Positions 56,469 to 64,000 of a stretch of 64,000 nt of DNA are shown here, piece after piece. Within the stretch, counting starts at the first letter, position 1; each line of letters opens with the position of its first letter. The stretch spans positions 2,108,001 to 2,172,000 of the forward strand of contig NZ_JAJOMY010000001.1 of the NCBI RefSeq assembly GCF_024699945.1. The letters are read 5' to 3'. The translations under genes and the position numbers were made by a program. The notes under the pieces are model-generated. The model saw only the letters and a list, made by a program, of their open reading frames with translations, did no database searches and was not told the origin of the DNA. The stretch comes from Phenylobacterium sp. J426. Its GTDB lineage: Bacteria; Pseudomonadota; Alphaproteobacteria; Caulobacterales; Caulobacteraceae.

Positions 56469-57134
56469 TCAGGCCGAGCCCGTCTGCGCATGCGGCGCGG
56501 CGACCGGCTTGCTCTCGGGCGAGCCCCTCTGGCGCAGGAAGATGGCCAGAACCACGAGGACGGCGGTCGAGAGGAACTCGCTCTGCCAGTTCTGGAAGCT
56601 CTCGAACCAGAACTGCGGGCTGTGCAGGTGCTCGAGAACGCCGGGCGGCGGCTGGCCGTGCATGGCGGCCTCCTCGCCGGCCAGGCGGGCGCTGTTCCTC
56701 AGGTGCAGGGCGAACGAGACCACGAACAGCAGGGCCATCGCCAGCCCCAGCGACTGACCATAAAGGCCGCGGACGAAGCCGCCCGCCCGGACCGGCCAGG
56801 GCGCATCCGGCGCCTTGGCGTCGAGGGCGGGGTCGCGATCCTGCGGCGCCGGCTCATCGGGATCCTTCGATTCCGGCGATCCCCGCTGGAACAGGAAGGC
56901 GGTCAGCGTGACATAGGTCCACATCTGCAGGAACTCGCTCTCCCAGTTCTCGAACAAGGTGGAGAGGAACTGGGGCGAGTGCAGGAACTGGAGAAGCCCG
57001 ACGACCGGCAGGTGATGGTCCAGACGCTCCTGGTTCTCGACGCCGAGCCCGGTGAACACGTGACCGATCAGGCTGATCAAGAACAGCGCCAGCAAAGCCA
57101 GCGTCAGGCCGTTGTCGCGCAGCAGCGTCTTCAT
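56469..57134 (-). CDS. DUF6766 membrane protein with internal duplication
   Basis: This 221-residue protein has four TM segments in two pairs. Each half has a long motif: HSPQFLSTLFENWESEFLQM then FLFQRGSPESK in the first, and HSPQFWFESFQNWQSEFLST then FLRQRGSPESK in the second. The repeat suggests a fold with twofold pseudosymmetry in the inner membrane. The DUF6766 assignment is from the HSPQFxxxxFxNWxSEFL pattern. Function unknown. It is divergent from accA, with 105 bases between starts. Confidence 0.75.
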   Translation of the reverse strand: MKTLLRDNGLTLALLALFLISLIGHVFTGLGVENQERLDHHLPVVGLLQFLHSPQFLSTLFENWESEFLQMWTYVTLTAFLFQRGSPESKDPDEPAPQDRDPALDAKAPDAPWPVRAGGFVRGLYGQSLGLAMALLFVVSFALHLRNSARLAGEEAAMHGQPPPGVLEHLHSPQFWFESFQNWQSEFLSTAVLVVLAIFLRQRGSPESKPVAAPHAQTGSA

Positions 57135-57239
57135 GCCTGCTCAAGGCTGCAACCACGGCCCCGGTTCCCCGCTTGTTAGGCCGGCGGTTCGCGCCTAGTT
57201 TCCGCCGCCTCTGGACGACCGCAAGGAAGCCTCTGCCGC

Positions 57240-58202
57240 ATGGCCGCGCACTATCTCGAGTTCGAGCGCCCGATCGCCGACCTCGAAGCCAAGATCGAGG
57301 AACTCTCGCGCCTCTCCGAGACCGCGGCGGCGGGCTCGCTGGACGACGAGATCGAGGCGCTGCGGGCGCGCGCCCAGGACATGCGCCGCGAGGCCTATGC
57401 GAACCTGGACGCCTGGCAGAAGACGCAGGTCGCGCGCCATCCCGAGCGGCCGCATTTCGTCGACTACGTCGGCGCGCTGATCGATGACTTCGAGGAGCTG
57501 CGCGGCGACCGCACCTTCGCGGACGATCAGGCGGTGATGGGCGGCCTGGGCCGCTTCCGCGGAACGCCCGTGGTGGTGATGGGCCACGAGAAGGGCCGCG
57601 ACACCGTCGGCCGGGTGAAACACAACTTCGGCTACGCGCGGCCCGAGGGCTACCGCAAGGCGATCCGGCTGATGGAGCTGGCCGAGCGGTTCAATCTGCC
57701 GGTGGTCAGCTTCGTCGACACGGCCGGCGCCTATCCGGGCGTGGCCTCGGAGGAGCGCGGCGTCGCCGAGGCCATCGCGCGCTCGACCGAGAAGTGCCTG
57801 ATGCTGCAGACGCCCAACGTCGCCGTGATCACCGGCGAGGGCGGCTCGGGCGGCGCCATCGCCATCGCCGCCTGCAGCAAGGTGCTGATCCTGGAGCACG
57901 CCATCTATTCGGTGATCGCGCCGGAAGGGGCCAATTCGATCCTGTGGCGCGGCGCGCGCACCGCCGGCGAGGCCGCCAAGGCCATGAAGATCACCGCCCA
58001 GGATCTGGAGCGGATGAAGATCGTCGACCGCATCATCCCGGAGCCCGCGGGCGGGGCCCACTCCGATCCCGAGGCGGCCATGCAGGCCGTGGGCGATGCG
58101 GTGGAGGACGAGCTGAAGGCGCTGCTCCAGCTGGACGCCGCGACGCTGAAGGCCCAGCGCGCCGAGCGCTTCTACGCCATCGGCCGAAGCGGCCTGCAGT
58201 AA
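57240..58202 (+). CDS. accA: Acetyl-CoA carboxylase carboxyltransferase subunit alpha
   Basis: This 320-residue protein has the N-terminal helical part (YLEFERPIADLEAKIEELS) and the crotonase-like carboxyltransferase domain: RPHFVDYVGALIDDFEELRGDR, VSFVDTAGAYPGVASEERG, ITGEGGSGGAIAIA and LWRGARTAGEAAKAMKITA. With AccD it transfers CO2 from biotin to acetyl-CoA for fatty-acid synthesis. Start ATG 57240. accD and the biotin subunits are not in the window. Confidence 0.95.
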   Translation: MAAHYLEFERPIADLEAKIEELSRLSETAAAGSLDDEIEALRARAQDMRREAYANLDAWQKTQVARHPERPHFVDYVGALIDDFEELRGDRTFADDQAVMGGLGRFRGTPVVVMGHEKGRDTVGRVKHNFGYARPEGYRKAIRLMELAERFNLPVVSFVDTAGAYPGVASEERGVAEAIARSTEKCLMLQTPNVAVITGEGGSGGAIAIAACSKVLILEHAIYSVIAPEGANSILWRGARTAGEAAKAMKITAQDLERMKIVDRIIPEPAGGAHSDPEAAMQAVGDAVEDELKALLQLDAATLKAQRAERFYAIGRSGLQ

Positions 58203-58245
58203 CGCGCGGGACGGCCCGGCCGGAAAGCCGGGTTGCCTGACGTGA

Positions 58246-59292
<1,047 letters not shown>

Positions 59293-59318
59293 CCAGCGGG
59301 CTCATCGGCAAAAACAAG

Positions 59319-59348
59319 AAGGGCCGCCGGAGCGATCCGGCGGCCCTT
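59319..59348. terminator. Rho-independent terminator after the nitronate monooxygenase-like gene
   Basis: A 13-base perfect inverted repeat (AAGGGCCGCCGGA / TCCGGCGGCCCTT) with a GCGA loop, followed by TTCGTC, lies between convergent genes and could serve both. Confidence 0.85.
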
Positions 59349-59400
59349 TTCGTCGTCTGCGGCGTCCCGCCCAGGCCGAAGCCCGGGCGGTCCTCCGGTC

Positions 59401-62400
59401 TTAGAAGCGGGCGGTCAGGCCCAGCACGTAGTAGCGGCCCAGGAAGTCGTAGCTGCCGTAGGCGTTCGCCGAGCCGGTCGCGTAGATCGGCGGCTCTTCG
59501 TCGAACACGTTGCGGACCACGAGACGGGCGCGAAGGTTGTCGAGGCCGACGCCCCAACGCTTCGTCCAGTCGGCCAGGTCGTAGGTGACGCCGACGTCGT
59601 GCAGGAAGTAGTCGTCGACGCGCAGCGGGTAACGGGTCTCCAGCGTGAAGTCGTTGTTGAACTGCGACTCGTCGAACCAGTTGATCGTCCAGTTCACCGA
59701 CAGCGGACCGCGGTCGTAGTTCGTCTCCAGCTTCCAACGCCACTTGGCGTTGCCGATCTCGCCCTGGTCGCGGTTCAGGTCGAAGCCCAGACCGGTGACC
59801 GAGGTCTCCTGGCGTTCCACGTGGTAGAGGTCGAAGTTGAACTCCAGACGGCCGGGGTCGCCGCCGAACCAGCCGCCCATGGCGCCGCCGAGCACGTCGG
59901 CGAGGTCGGTGCGGTAGTCGATGCCGGCGGTGAAGCCTTCGAAGTTCAGGTAGCCGGCGTTGATGTAGCCGGTCGACGGACCGGTCGCCGTGGCGCCCGT
60001 ACCCGTCGCCGCGCCGTTGGTCAGGATCTGGCCCTGGCCGGTCGTCGCGTCGGTGTTCGAATTACCCCGCTGGAAGCGGCCGCAGGCGTCCGCGGGCGGG
60101 TTCGGCGAGTCGTAGCAGACCTGCAGGATCGAGGTCAGGTTGAAGTTCGAGATCGCGCCCTTCAGCTTGATGTTCGCCCAGTCGAAGCTGATGGCCAGCC
60201 CGGGGACGAACGACGGCTGATAGACGAAGCCCAGCGTCCATTGCTTGGCGATTTCGTTCTCGAGAGCCGGGTTGCCGGCCTGCGAGCCCTGCACGGTCGC
60301 GGCCTGGACCTGCGAGGTGAGGTTGAAGTTCGCCGGCAGGCCCAGCGCCTGGAACGCGGCCCGGCAGTTGGCCGCGCGCGTCGCCGGGTTCGGACCCGAG
60401 TTGATGTTGCGGAAGTCGCAGGGGTCCGTCGCCGTCATGAAGCTGGTCGCGTTCGGAAGGAACAGCTCGGTGATGGCGGGGGCGCGGAAGGACCGGCTCT
60501 TCTGACCGCGGATCATCAGATCCTGGATCGGGAACCAGCGACCGCCGTAGCTCCAGGCGTCGTCCTTGCCGGCCTGGCTGTGGTCCACCTTACGATAGGC
60601 CGCCTCGACCTCCAGGCGGTGCAGCATCGGGAAGCTGAACTCGTCGCCGAAGATCGGCACCAGGGTTTCAGCGTACCATTCCTTGGTGTCGAACTTCCCG
60701 GTGAGGGCCGTGATGGCGGCCGAACGGCCGACGCCCAGTTCCTGCGGCTCGTTCGGGTTGAAGTCCGACTTCTCGTAGCGGGCTTCCACGCCGGCCGCGA
60801 ACGACCACATGCCGCCCGGCAGCTGCAGCAGGTCGCCGCCGAAGTTGGCTTCGTAGACGGTCTGCAGGATGTTGTACTCGGACTCGAACTGCACGCCGAC
60901 GTAGTCGAGCGCCGCCTGGCTGGGGGAGCCCTGGCCGAACAGGTTCAGCGGAGCGCAGCCCGCCGCCCGCGCCGCCGGGTCGCGGCAGACGATGGCGCCG
61001 CTGCCGTCACGGATGACGTCGATCGCCTGCAGGAAGCGCGACTGGACGATGTTGGGGCTGGTGAAGCTGCCGGTGGCCTGGCCTTGCGTGAACGAGGCGC
61101 TCCAGAAGAAGTCGCGGTCCAGGAAGTTCAGGTCGCCGTCGATCGCCAGCACGCCGCGCCAGGTGTCGCCGTCGGCTTCGGTCTTGTTGTTGCCGATGTC
61201 CACCGAGGCGCGCGACAGGAAGAAGATGCGCTCGCCCGGGTTGGCCGGATCGGCCGGCAGCGGCGTGGTCTGCGACAGCAGGATCGCGCGGCTGGCGGCG
61301 GGCAGGAACGGGTTGGCCGTCGACATCCGCAGGGCCGCCGAGTTCCCGCCGAACAGCGGGGCGTTGTAGATCGGCTGGTTGTACGGCTCGACCGCGCTGA
61401 ACTCCGAGTAGAAGAACTCGCCGTTGATGCGGATGTTGTCGGTCAGGTCGTACTTCGCGAAGGCGGTCGCGACGTGACGCTTCACCGGCGACAGCAGCGA
61501 CGACAGGTCGCCGAGGTTCAGGCCGTCGCCGCCCGAGGCCACCGAAGCCGAGTAGAAGGTGCCGAAGTTGTACGGGATCAGCGCGCCGCCGGGGCCGAAC
61601 TGGGCCAGGCTGCCGTCCGGCAGGCGGATCACGTTGCTCGAGGCGGTGCCGGCGATCGCCGTACCGGCCGCGTTGGCGCGGTAGGGCAGGCCGCCGAGGG
61701 TCACTTCCGGGATGCGGCGATTGAAGATCGGCACGGAGCCGGGGATGCCGTCGGTGCCGTTCACGTTCGCCGGGTTCACCGCGAACAGCATCTGCTCGCG
61801 GGTGCGGGCGCGGTCGTTGTAACCCAGCGCCGAGGTCTCGTTGTACTCGTAGCTGCCCGACAGGCTGAGACGGTCGTCGAGGAAGCGCTGACCCACCGTG
61901 ATGCGGCCGCGATACTCTTCGGCGTCGCTACGGTCCGAGATGCCGTATTGGCCGTCGATCTCAACGCCTTCGAAGTCGGTGCGGGTGATCACGTTGATCA
62001 CGCCGGCGATGGCGTCCGAGCCGTAGACGGCCGAGCCGCCGGCCTGGATGGTTTCGATGCGCTCGACGAGGCCGGTCGGGATGACGTTCAGGTCGACCTG
62101 GCCGCCGGCGGCCGCGCCGGTGAAGATCGAGGCCGGGTTGCCGCCGACGAAGCGACGGCCGTTCACCAGCGTCAGGGTCCGGTTCGTGCCCAGGTTGAAG
62201 ATGTTGATGAAGTTACGACCGACGCCGAACGAGCCCTGGTCGCCGACCGGGCTGATCGGCACGCCCGACGACGGCAGGTCGTTCAGGGCGTCGGCGACGT
62301 TGGTGAAGCCGCGCTTTTCCATCGACTGGGTGGTGATGACCTGCAGCGGCTGAACCGAGGTCAGGTCAGGACGGCGAATACGCGAGCCGGTGACGACGAT

Positions 62401-62523
62401 TTCGCCGACGGCCACTTCTTCCGAGCTCTGGGCCGCGGCGAAGGTCGGAACCGTCAGCGCGGCCGCCCCGGCGACCGACGCCAGCAGCGCGGTTCGAAGC
62501 AAGTTTCTGGGAGAGGAATTCAT
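59401..62523 (-). CDS. TonB-dependent receptor
   Basis: This 1040-residue outer-membrane receptor has a signal peptide (residues 1-31, AAAQ), the TonB-box-like segment EIVVTGSRIRRPD at about residues 40-52, a plug domain (about 50-190: VADALNDLPSSG, VNGRRFVGG, ERIETIQAGGSAVYGSDAIAGVINVITR) and a 22-strand barrel ending in the terminal Phe of LGLTARF. The ligand is unknown; it belongs to the large receptors common in Caulobacterales. No transport operon lies beside it. Three CTGTCAC-like repeats lie upstream. Confidence 0.92.
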   Translation of the reverse strand: MNSSPRNLLRTALLASVAGAAALTVPTFAAAQSSEEVAVGEIVVTGSRIRRPDLTSVQPLQVITTQSMEKRGFTNVADALNDLPSSGVPISPVGDQGSFGVGRNFINIFNLGTNRTLTLVNGRRFVGGNPASIFTGAAAGGQVDLNVIPTGLVERIETIQAGGSAVYGSDAIAGVINVITRTDFEGVEIDGQYGISDRSDAEEYRGRITVGQRFLDDRLSLSGSYEYNETSALGYNDRARTREQMLFAVNPANVNGTDGIPGSVPIFNRRIPEVTLGGLPYRANAAGTAIAGTASSNVIRLPDGSLAQFGPGGALIPYNFGTFYSASVASGGDGLNLGDLSSLLSPVKRHVATAFAKYDLTDNIRINGEFFYSEFSAVEPYNQPIYNAPLFGGNSAALRMSTANPFLPAASRAILLSQTTPLPADPANPGERIFFLSRASVDIGNNKTEADGDTWRGVLAIDGDLNFLDRDFFWSASFTQGQATGSFTSPNIVQSRFLQAIDVIRDGSGAIVCRDPAARAAGCAPLNLFGQGSPSQAALDYVGVQFESEYNILQTVYEANFGGDLLQLPGGMWSFAAGVEARYEKSDFNPNEPQELGVGRSAAITALTGKFDTKEWYAETLVPIFGDEFSFPMLHRLEVEAAYRKVDHSQAGKDDAWSYGGRWFPIQDLMIRGQKSRSFRAPAITELFLPNATSFMTATDPCDFRNINSGPNPATRAANCRAAFQALGLPANFNLTSQVQAATVQGSQAGNPALENEIAKQWTLGFVYQPSFVPGLAISFDWANIKLKGAISNFNLTSILQVCYDSPNPPADACGRFQRGNSNTDATTGQGQILTNGAATGTGATATGPSTGYINAGYLNFEGFTAGIDYRTDLADVLGGAMGGWFGGDPGRLEFNFDLYHVERQETSVTGLGFDLNRDQGEIGNAKWRWKLETNYDRGPLSVNWTINWFDESQFNNDFTLETRYPLRVDDYFLHDVGVTYDLADWTKRWGVGLDNLRARLVVRNVFDEEPPIYATGSANAYGSYDFLGRYYVLGLTARF

Positions 62524-62795
62524 TTTGCTGCCCCGCAAATGATTTTCTGATGATCGGGCGCCCTTGGGCGCTCGAAACCGGTGGAAATTCGCTCGGCTCA
62601 GCACGGATTCGCGCAGCCCCAAGAGCTCAACCCCACGGTGGTGGCGGAAGCTGTCACGCGACCGTCACAGCAGCAACCCAAAGCGGTCGCAAAGTCGCCG
62701 CCTGCTGCGGAAGTCGGCCTATTTGACCGCGGGGTGCGCCAAAACTGTCACAGTCCGGCGTAACCCGGGGCAAATTTTGACCCTTTTCAACGCCT
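62524..62795. other. Upstream region of the TonB receptor with CTGTCAC repeats
   Basis: Read on the plus strand, CTGTCAC (62651-62657) and CCGTCAC (62662-62668) are 11 bases apart, the spacing of a PhoB box, and another CTGTCAC is at 62745-62751. The orientation is opposite to the receptor and the spacers are GC-rich, so Pho control is only a possibility. No promoter consensus could be fixed. Confidence 0.4.
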
Positions 62796-63809
62796 TCAGA
62801 CGAGGCTTCGAAGCGTAACCGACAGCTCGTCCACCGCCTCGCCGGTCGTCGCCCACGAACACATGAACCGCACCGAGCCGTCGAGGAACCGGTATGCGAA
62901 CCATCCCGCGGCGTGCAGGCGCGAGAGCGCAGCCTCGTCCATCTCGACAAACACGCCGTTGGCCTCGACCGGATGGGTGACGCGGAACGGCATGGCGTCG
63001 GCCAGCTTGCGCGCCATGGCGTTGGCGTGGGCGGCGTGGCGCAGGAACGCGCCCGAGCCCAGCATCCCGATGAACGGCGCGGCGTAGAACCTTCCCTTCG
63101 ACGGCAGTTGTCCAGCCTGTTTGAGGCGCGCGTCAAAGCGCCGGGCGAGGGCCCGGTCGAAGATGACCACCGCCTCCGTGGGCGGCATGCCGGCCTTGGT
63201 GCCTCCGACCACGAGCAGGTCGACGCCCAGGTTCTTGATCACCTTGAGGTCGAAGCCCGCGGCCGCGGCGTTGGCCAGCCGCGCGCCGTCCAGATGCACG
63301 CCGTAGCCTTTCGCCTTCACCGGCGAGATCAGGGCGCGCAGCTCATCGGCGGTGTACACCGTGCCGTATTCCGTGGCGTTCGTGAGCGAGAGCGCGGCGG
63401 CCGGCTGACGGTAGGAGACGTCGGGCGCCTCCAGCGGCCCTGTGAGGGCGGCGGGGTCGATCTTGCCTGAAGCGCCCGGCAGCCGGATCAACCCGACGCC
63501 CTGCCCGAAGAAGCCGGGCGCGCCCGTCTCGTCAGTGCACACGTGGGCGTGCTCGTGGGCCAGGACCGCCTCGAACGGCCGGGCCAGCGCGGCCAGCGAC
63601 ACCGCATTGGCCGCGGTGCCCGAGGCCACGAAGCGGACCTCGGCGTCGGCGTCCAGCAGCTCGCGGATCAGGTCGGCGGCCTTGGCGGTCACGGGGTCAG
63701 TCCCGTAGCCCGAGGTGAAGCCGGTGTTCGCCGCCACGAGCGCCTCCAGGGCCTCCGGCGCGGCCGGGGCGGTGTTGTCCGAAGCGAAGTCGTAGCGGGC
63801 GTGGGTCAT
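62796..63809 (-). CDS. Low-specificity L-threonine aldolase
   Basis: This 337-residue PLP enzyme of the beta-eliminating lyase family has the N-terminal DFASDNTAPAAPEALEAL, HEHAHVCTDETGAPGFF, the PLP-binding HLDGARLANAAAAGFDL and the Schiff-base lysine in VGGTKAGMPPTEAVV. It cleaves threonine or allo-threonine to glycine and acetaldehyde. The start is ATG 63809. It is 17 bases downstream of the epoxide hydrolase gene on the same strand, so the two are probably co-transcribed. Confidence 0.9.
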   Translation of the reverse strand: MTHARYDFASDNTAPAAPEALEALVAANTGFTSGYGTDPVTAKAADLIRELLDADAEVRFVASGTAANAVSLAALARPFEAVLAHEHAHVCTDETGAPGFFGQGVGLIRLPGASGKIDPAALTGPLEAPDVSYRQPAAALSLTNATEYGTVYTADELRALISPVKAKGYGVHLDGARLANAAAAGFDLKVIKNLGVDLLVVGGTKAGMPPTEAVVIFDRALARRFDARLKQAGQLPSKGRFYAAPFIGMLGSGAFLRHAAHANAMARKLADAMPFRVTHPVEANGVFVEMDEAALSRLHAAGWFAYRFLDGSVRFMCSWATTGEAVDELSVTLRSLV

Positions 63810-63825
63810 GCCCGCCCTTTAGCCG

Positions 63826-63999
63826 TCAGACCGAACGGCCCCAAGCCCTGACCTCGCCCACGAACAGATCCGGCTCCTCCATCGCCGCGAAGTGGCCGCC
63901 GCGCGGCATGTCGGTCCAGCGGACGATGTTGTAGGCGCGCTCCGCCCAGCTCCGGGGCGGGGCGGTGTAGAGGGGTTCGCCGGGAAAGTTCGCGAAGGC
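63826..63999 (-). CDS. Epoxide hydrolase-type alpha/beta hydrolase, C-terminal end (cut by window edge)
   Basis: The last 57 residues are present. The segment RAYNIVRWTDMPRGGHFAAMEEPDLFVGEVRAWGR is the C-terminal signature of EphA-type epoxide hydrolases, where the His in RGGHFAA is the catalytic base. The stop is TGA at 63826-63828. The rest of the gene lies outside the window. Confidence 0.82.
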   Translation of the reverse strand, partial: AFANFPGEPLYTAPPRSWAERAYNIVRWTDMPRGGHFAAMEEPDLFVGEVRAWGRSV

Positions 64000-64000
64000 G

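Noticed and set aside
59599..62550. 983-residue plus-strand ORF opposite the TonB receptor
   Set aside because: Composition is Arg/Gly/Val-rich with no domain, and it mirrors the receptor codons exactly.
62524..62795. Cobalamin or other riboswitch before the TonB receptor
   Set aside because: No recognisable B12-box or other aptamer core was found on the receptor strand.

Overview
The window is a GC-rich (about 70 percent), densely packed chromosomal segment from an alphaproteobacterium. Gene content (argH-lptM-lysA, ftsEX, carD, fdxA, a mitochondrial SUV3-type helicase, cobS/cobT, xerD next to aroKB, a large TonB-dependent receptor, a globin-coupled chemoreceptor) and intergenic style suggest Caulobacteraceae, most likely Phenylobacterium or Caulobacter. 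That placement is inference from gene families, not from a search. No CRISPR array, insertion sequence, prophage or rRNA was found. There is one tRNA, tRNA-Arg(CCU), on the minus strand at 14904-14980.

Layout. 1-2.3 kb: end of a TetR regulator, an SDR dehydrogenase and an outer-membrane barrel. 2.5-9.2 kb: a methyltransferase/DUF2125 pair, ChaC, a minus-strand cell-envelope unit ftsE-ftsX-ydcF-plsC, and a zinc-ribbon protein with a phosphoribosyltransferase. 9.3-13 kb: argH-lptM-lysA, divergent tlpA and an XRE regulator with palindromic upstream DNA. 13.5-20.1 kb: a DUF1311-type protein, tRNA-Arg, small proteins, carD, fdxA, an S4 protein and a SUV3-like helicase. 20.3-29.4 kb: a Tat-exported DUF885 protein, MTA/SAH nucleosidase, a TetR-HlyD-ABC-permease export unit with a clear operator, an M23 peptidase, a BlaI/M56 pair and rpmB. 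29.4-37.7 kb: a phytase-like lipoprotein, cobT and cobS separated by small membrane and lipase-like genes, a TauD dioxygenase and an MFS carrier. 37.8-45.8 kb: an aminotransferase, the globin chemoreceptor, an acyl-CoA synthetase, a sulfide/persulfide detoxification locus of BigR type, a J-domain protein and bolA. 45.8-55.5 kb: a PaoABC-type molybdenum aldehyde dehydrogenase, a receiver protein, and aroK-aroB-corC divergent from a hypothetical-xerD pair. 55.5-64 kb: a glycine-zipper protein, DUF6766, accA, a nitronate monooxygenase-like protein, a 1040-residue TonB receptor, a threonine aldolase and the end of an epoxide hydrolase.

Two themes stand out. First, tight packing: many same-strand neighbours overlap by 4 bases (ATGA, GTGA or TTGA), so several starts can be fixed as GTG or TTG. 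Second, seven separate reading frames of conserved genes (SDR twice, ydcF, helicase three times, hlyD, MFS, bolA) are broken, and every break lies in or beside a short homopolymer of G, C or A/T. The proteins are otherwise well preserved on both sides of each break, so consensus-sequence indel errors are more likely than real decay. The frames are nevertheless reported as they stand.

The best regulatory structures are a nested 39-base palindrome in the bigR intergenic region, a TetR operator at 26587-26608, a pair of palindromes before the XRE gene, and a BlaI-type promoter/operator that appears to give a leaderless transcript. I did not find a clear undescribed multi-gene system. The most unusual items are listed as findings.
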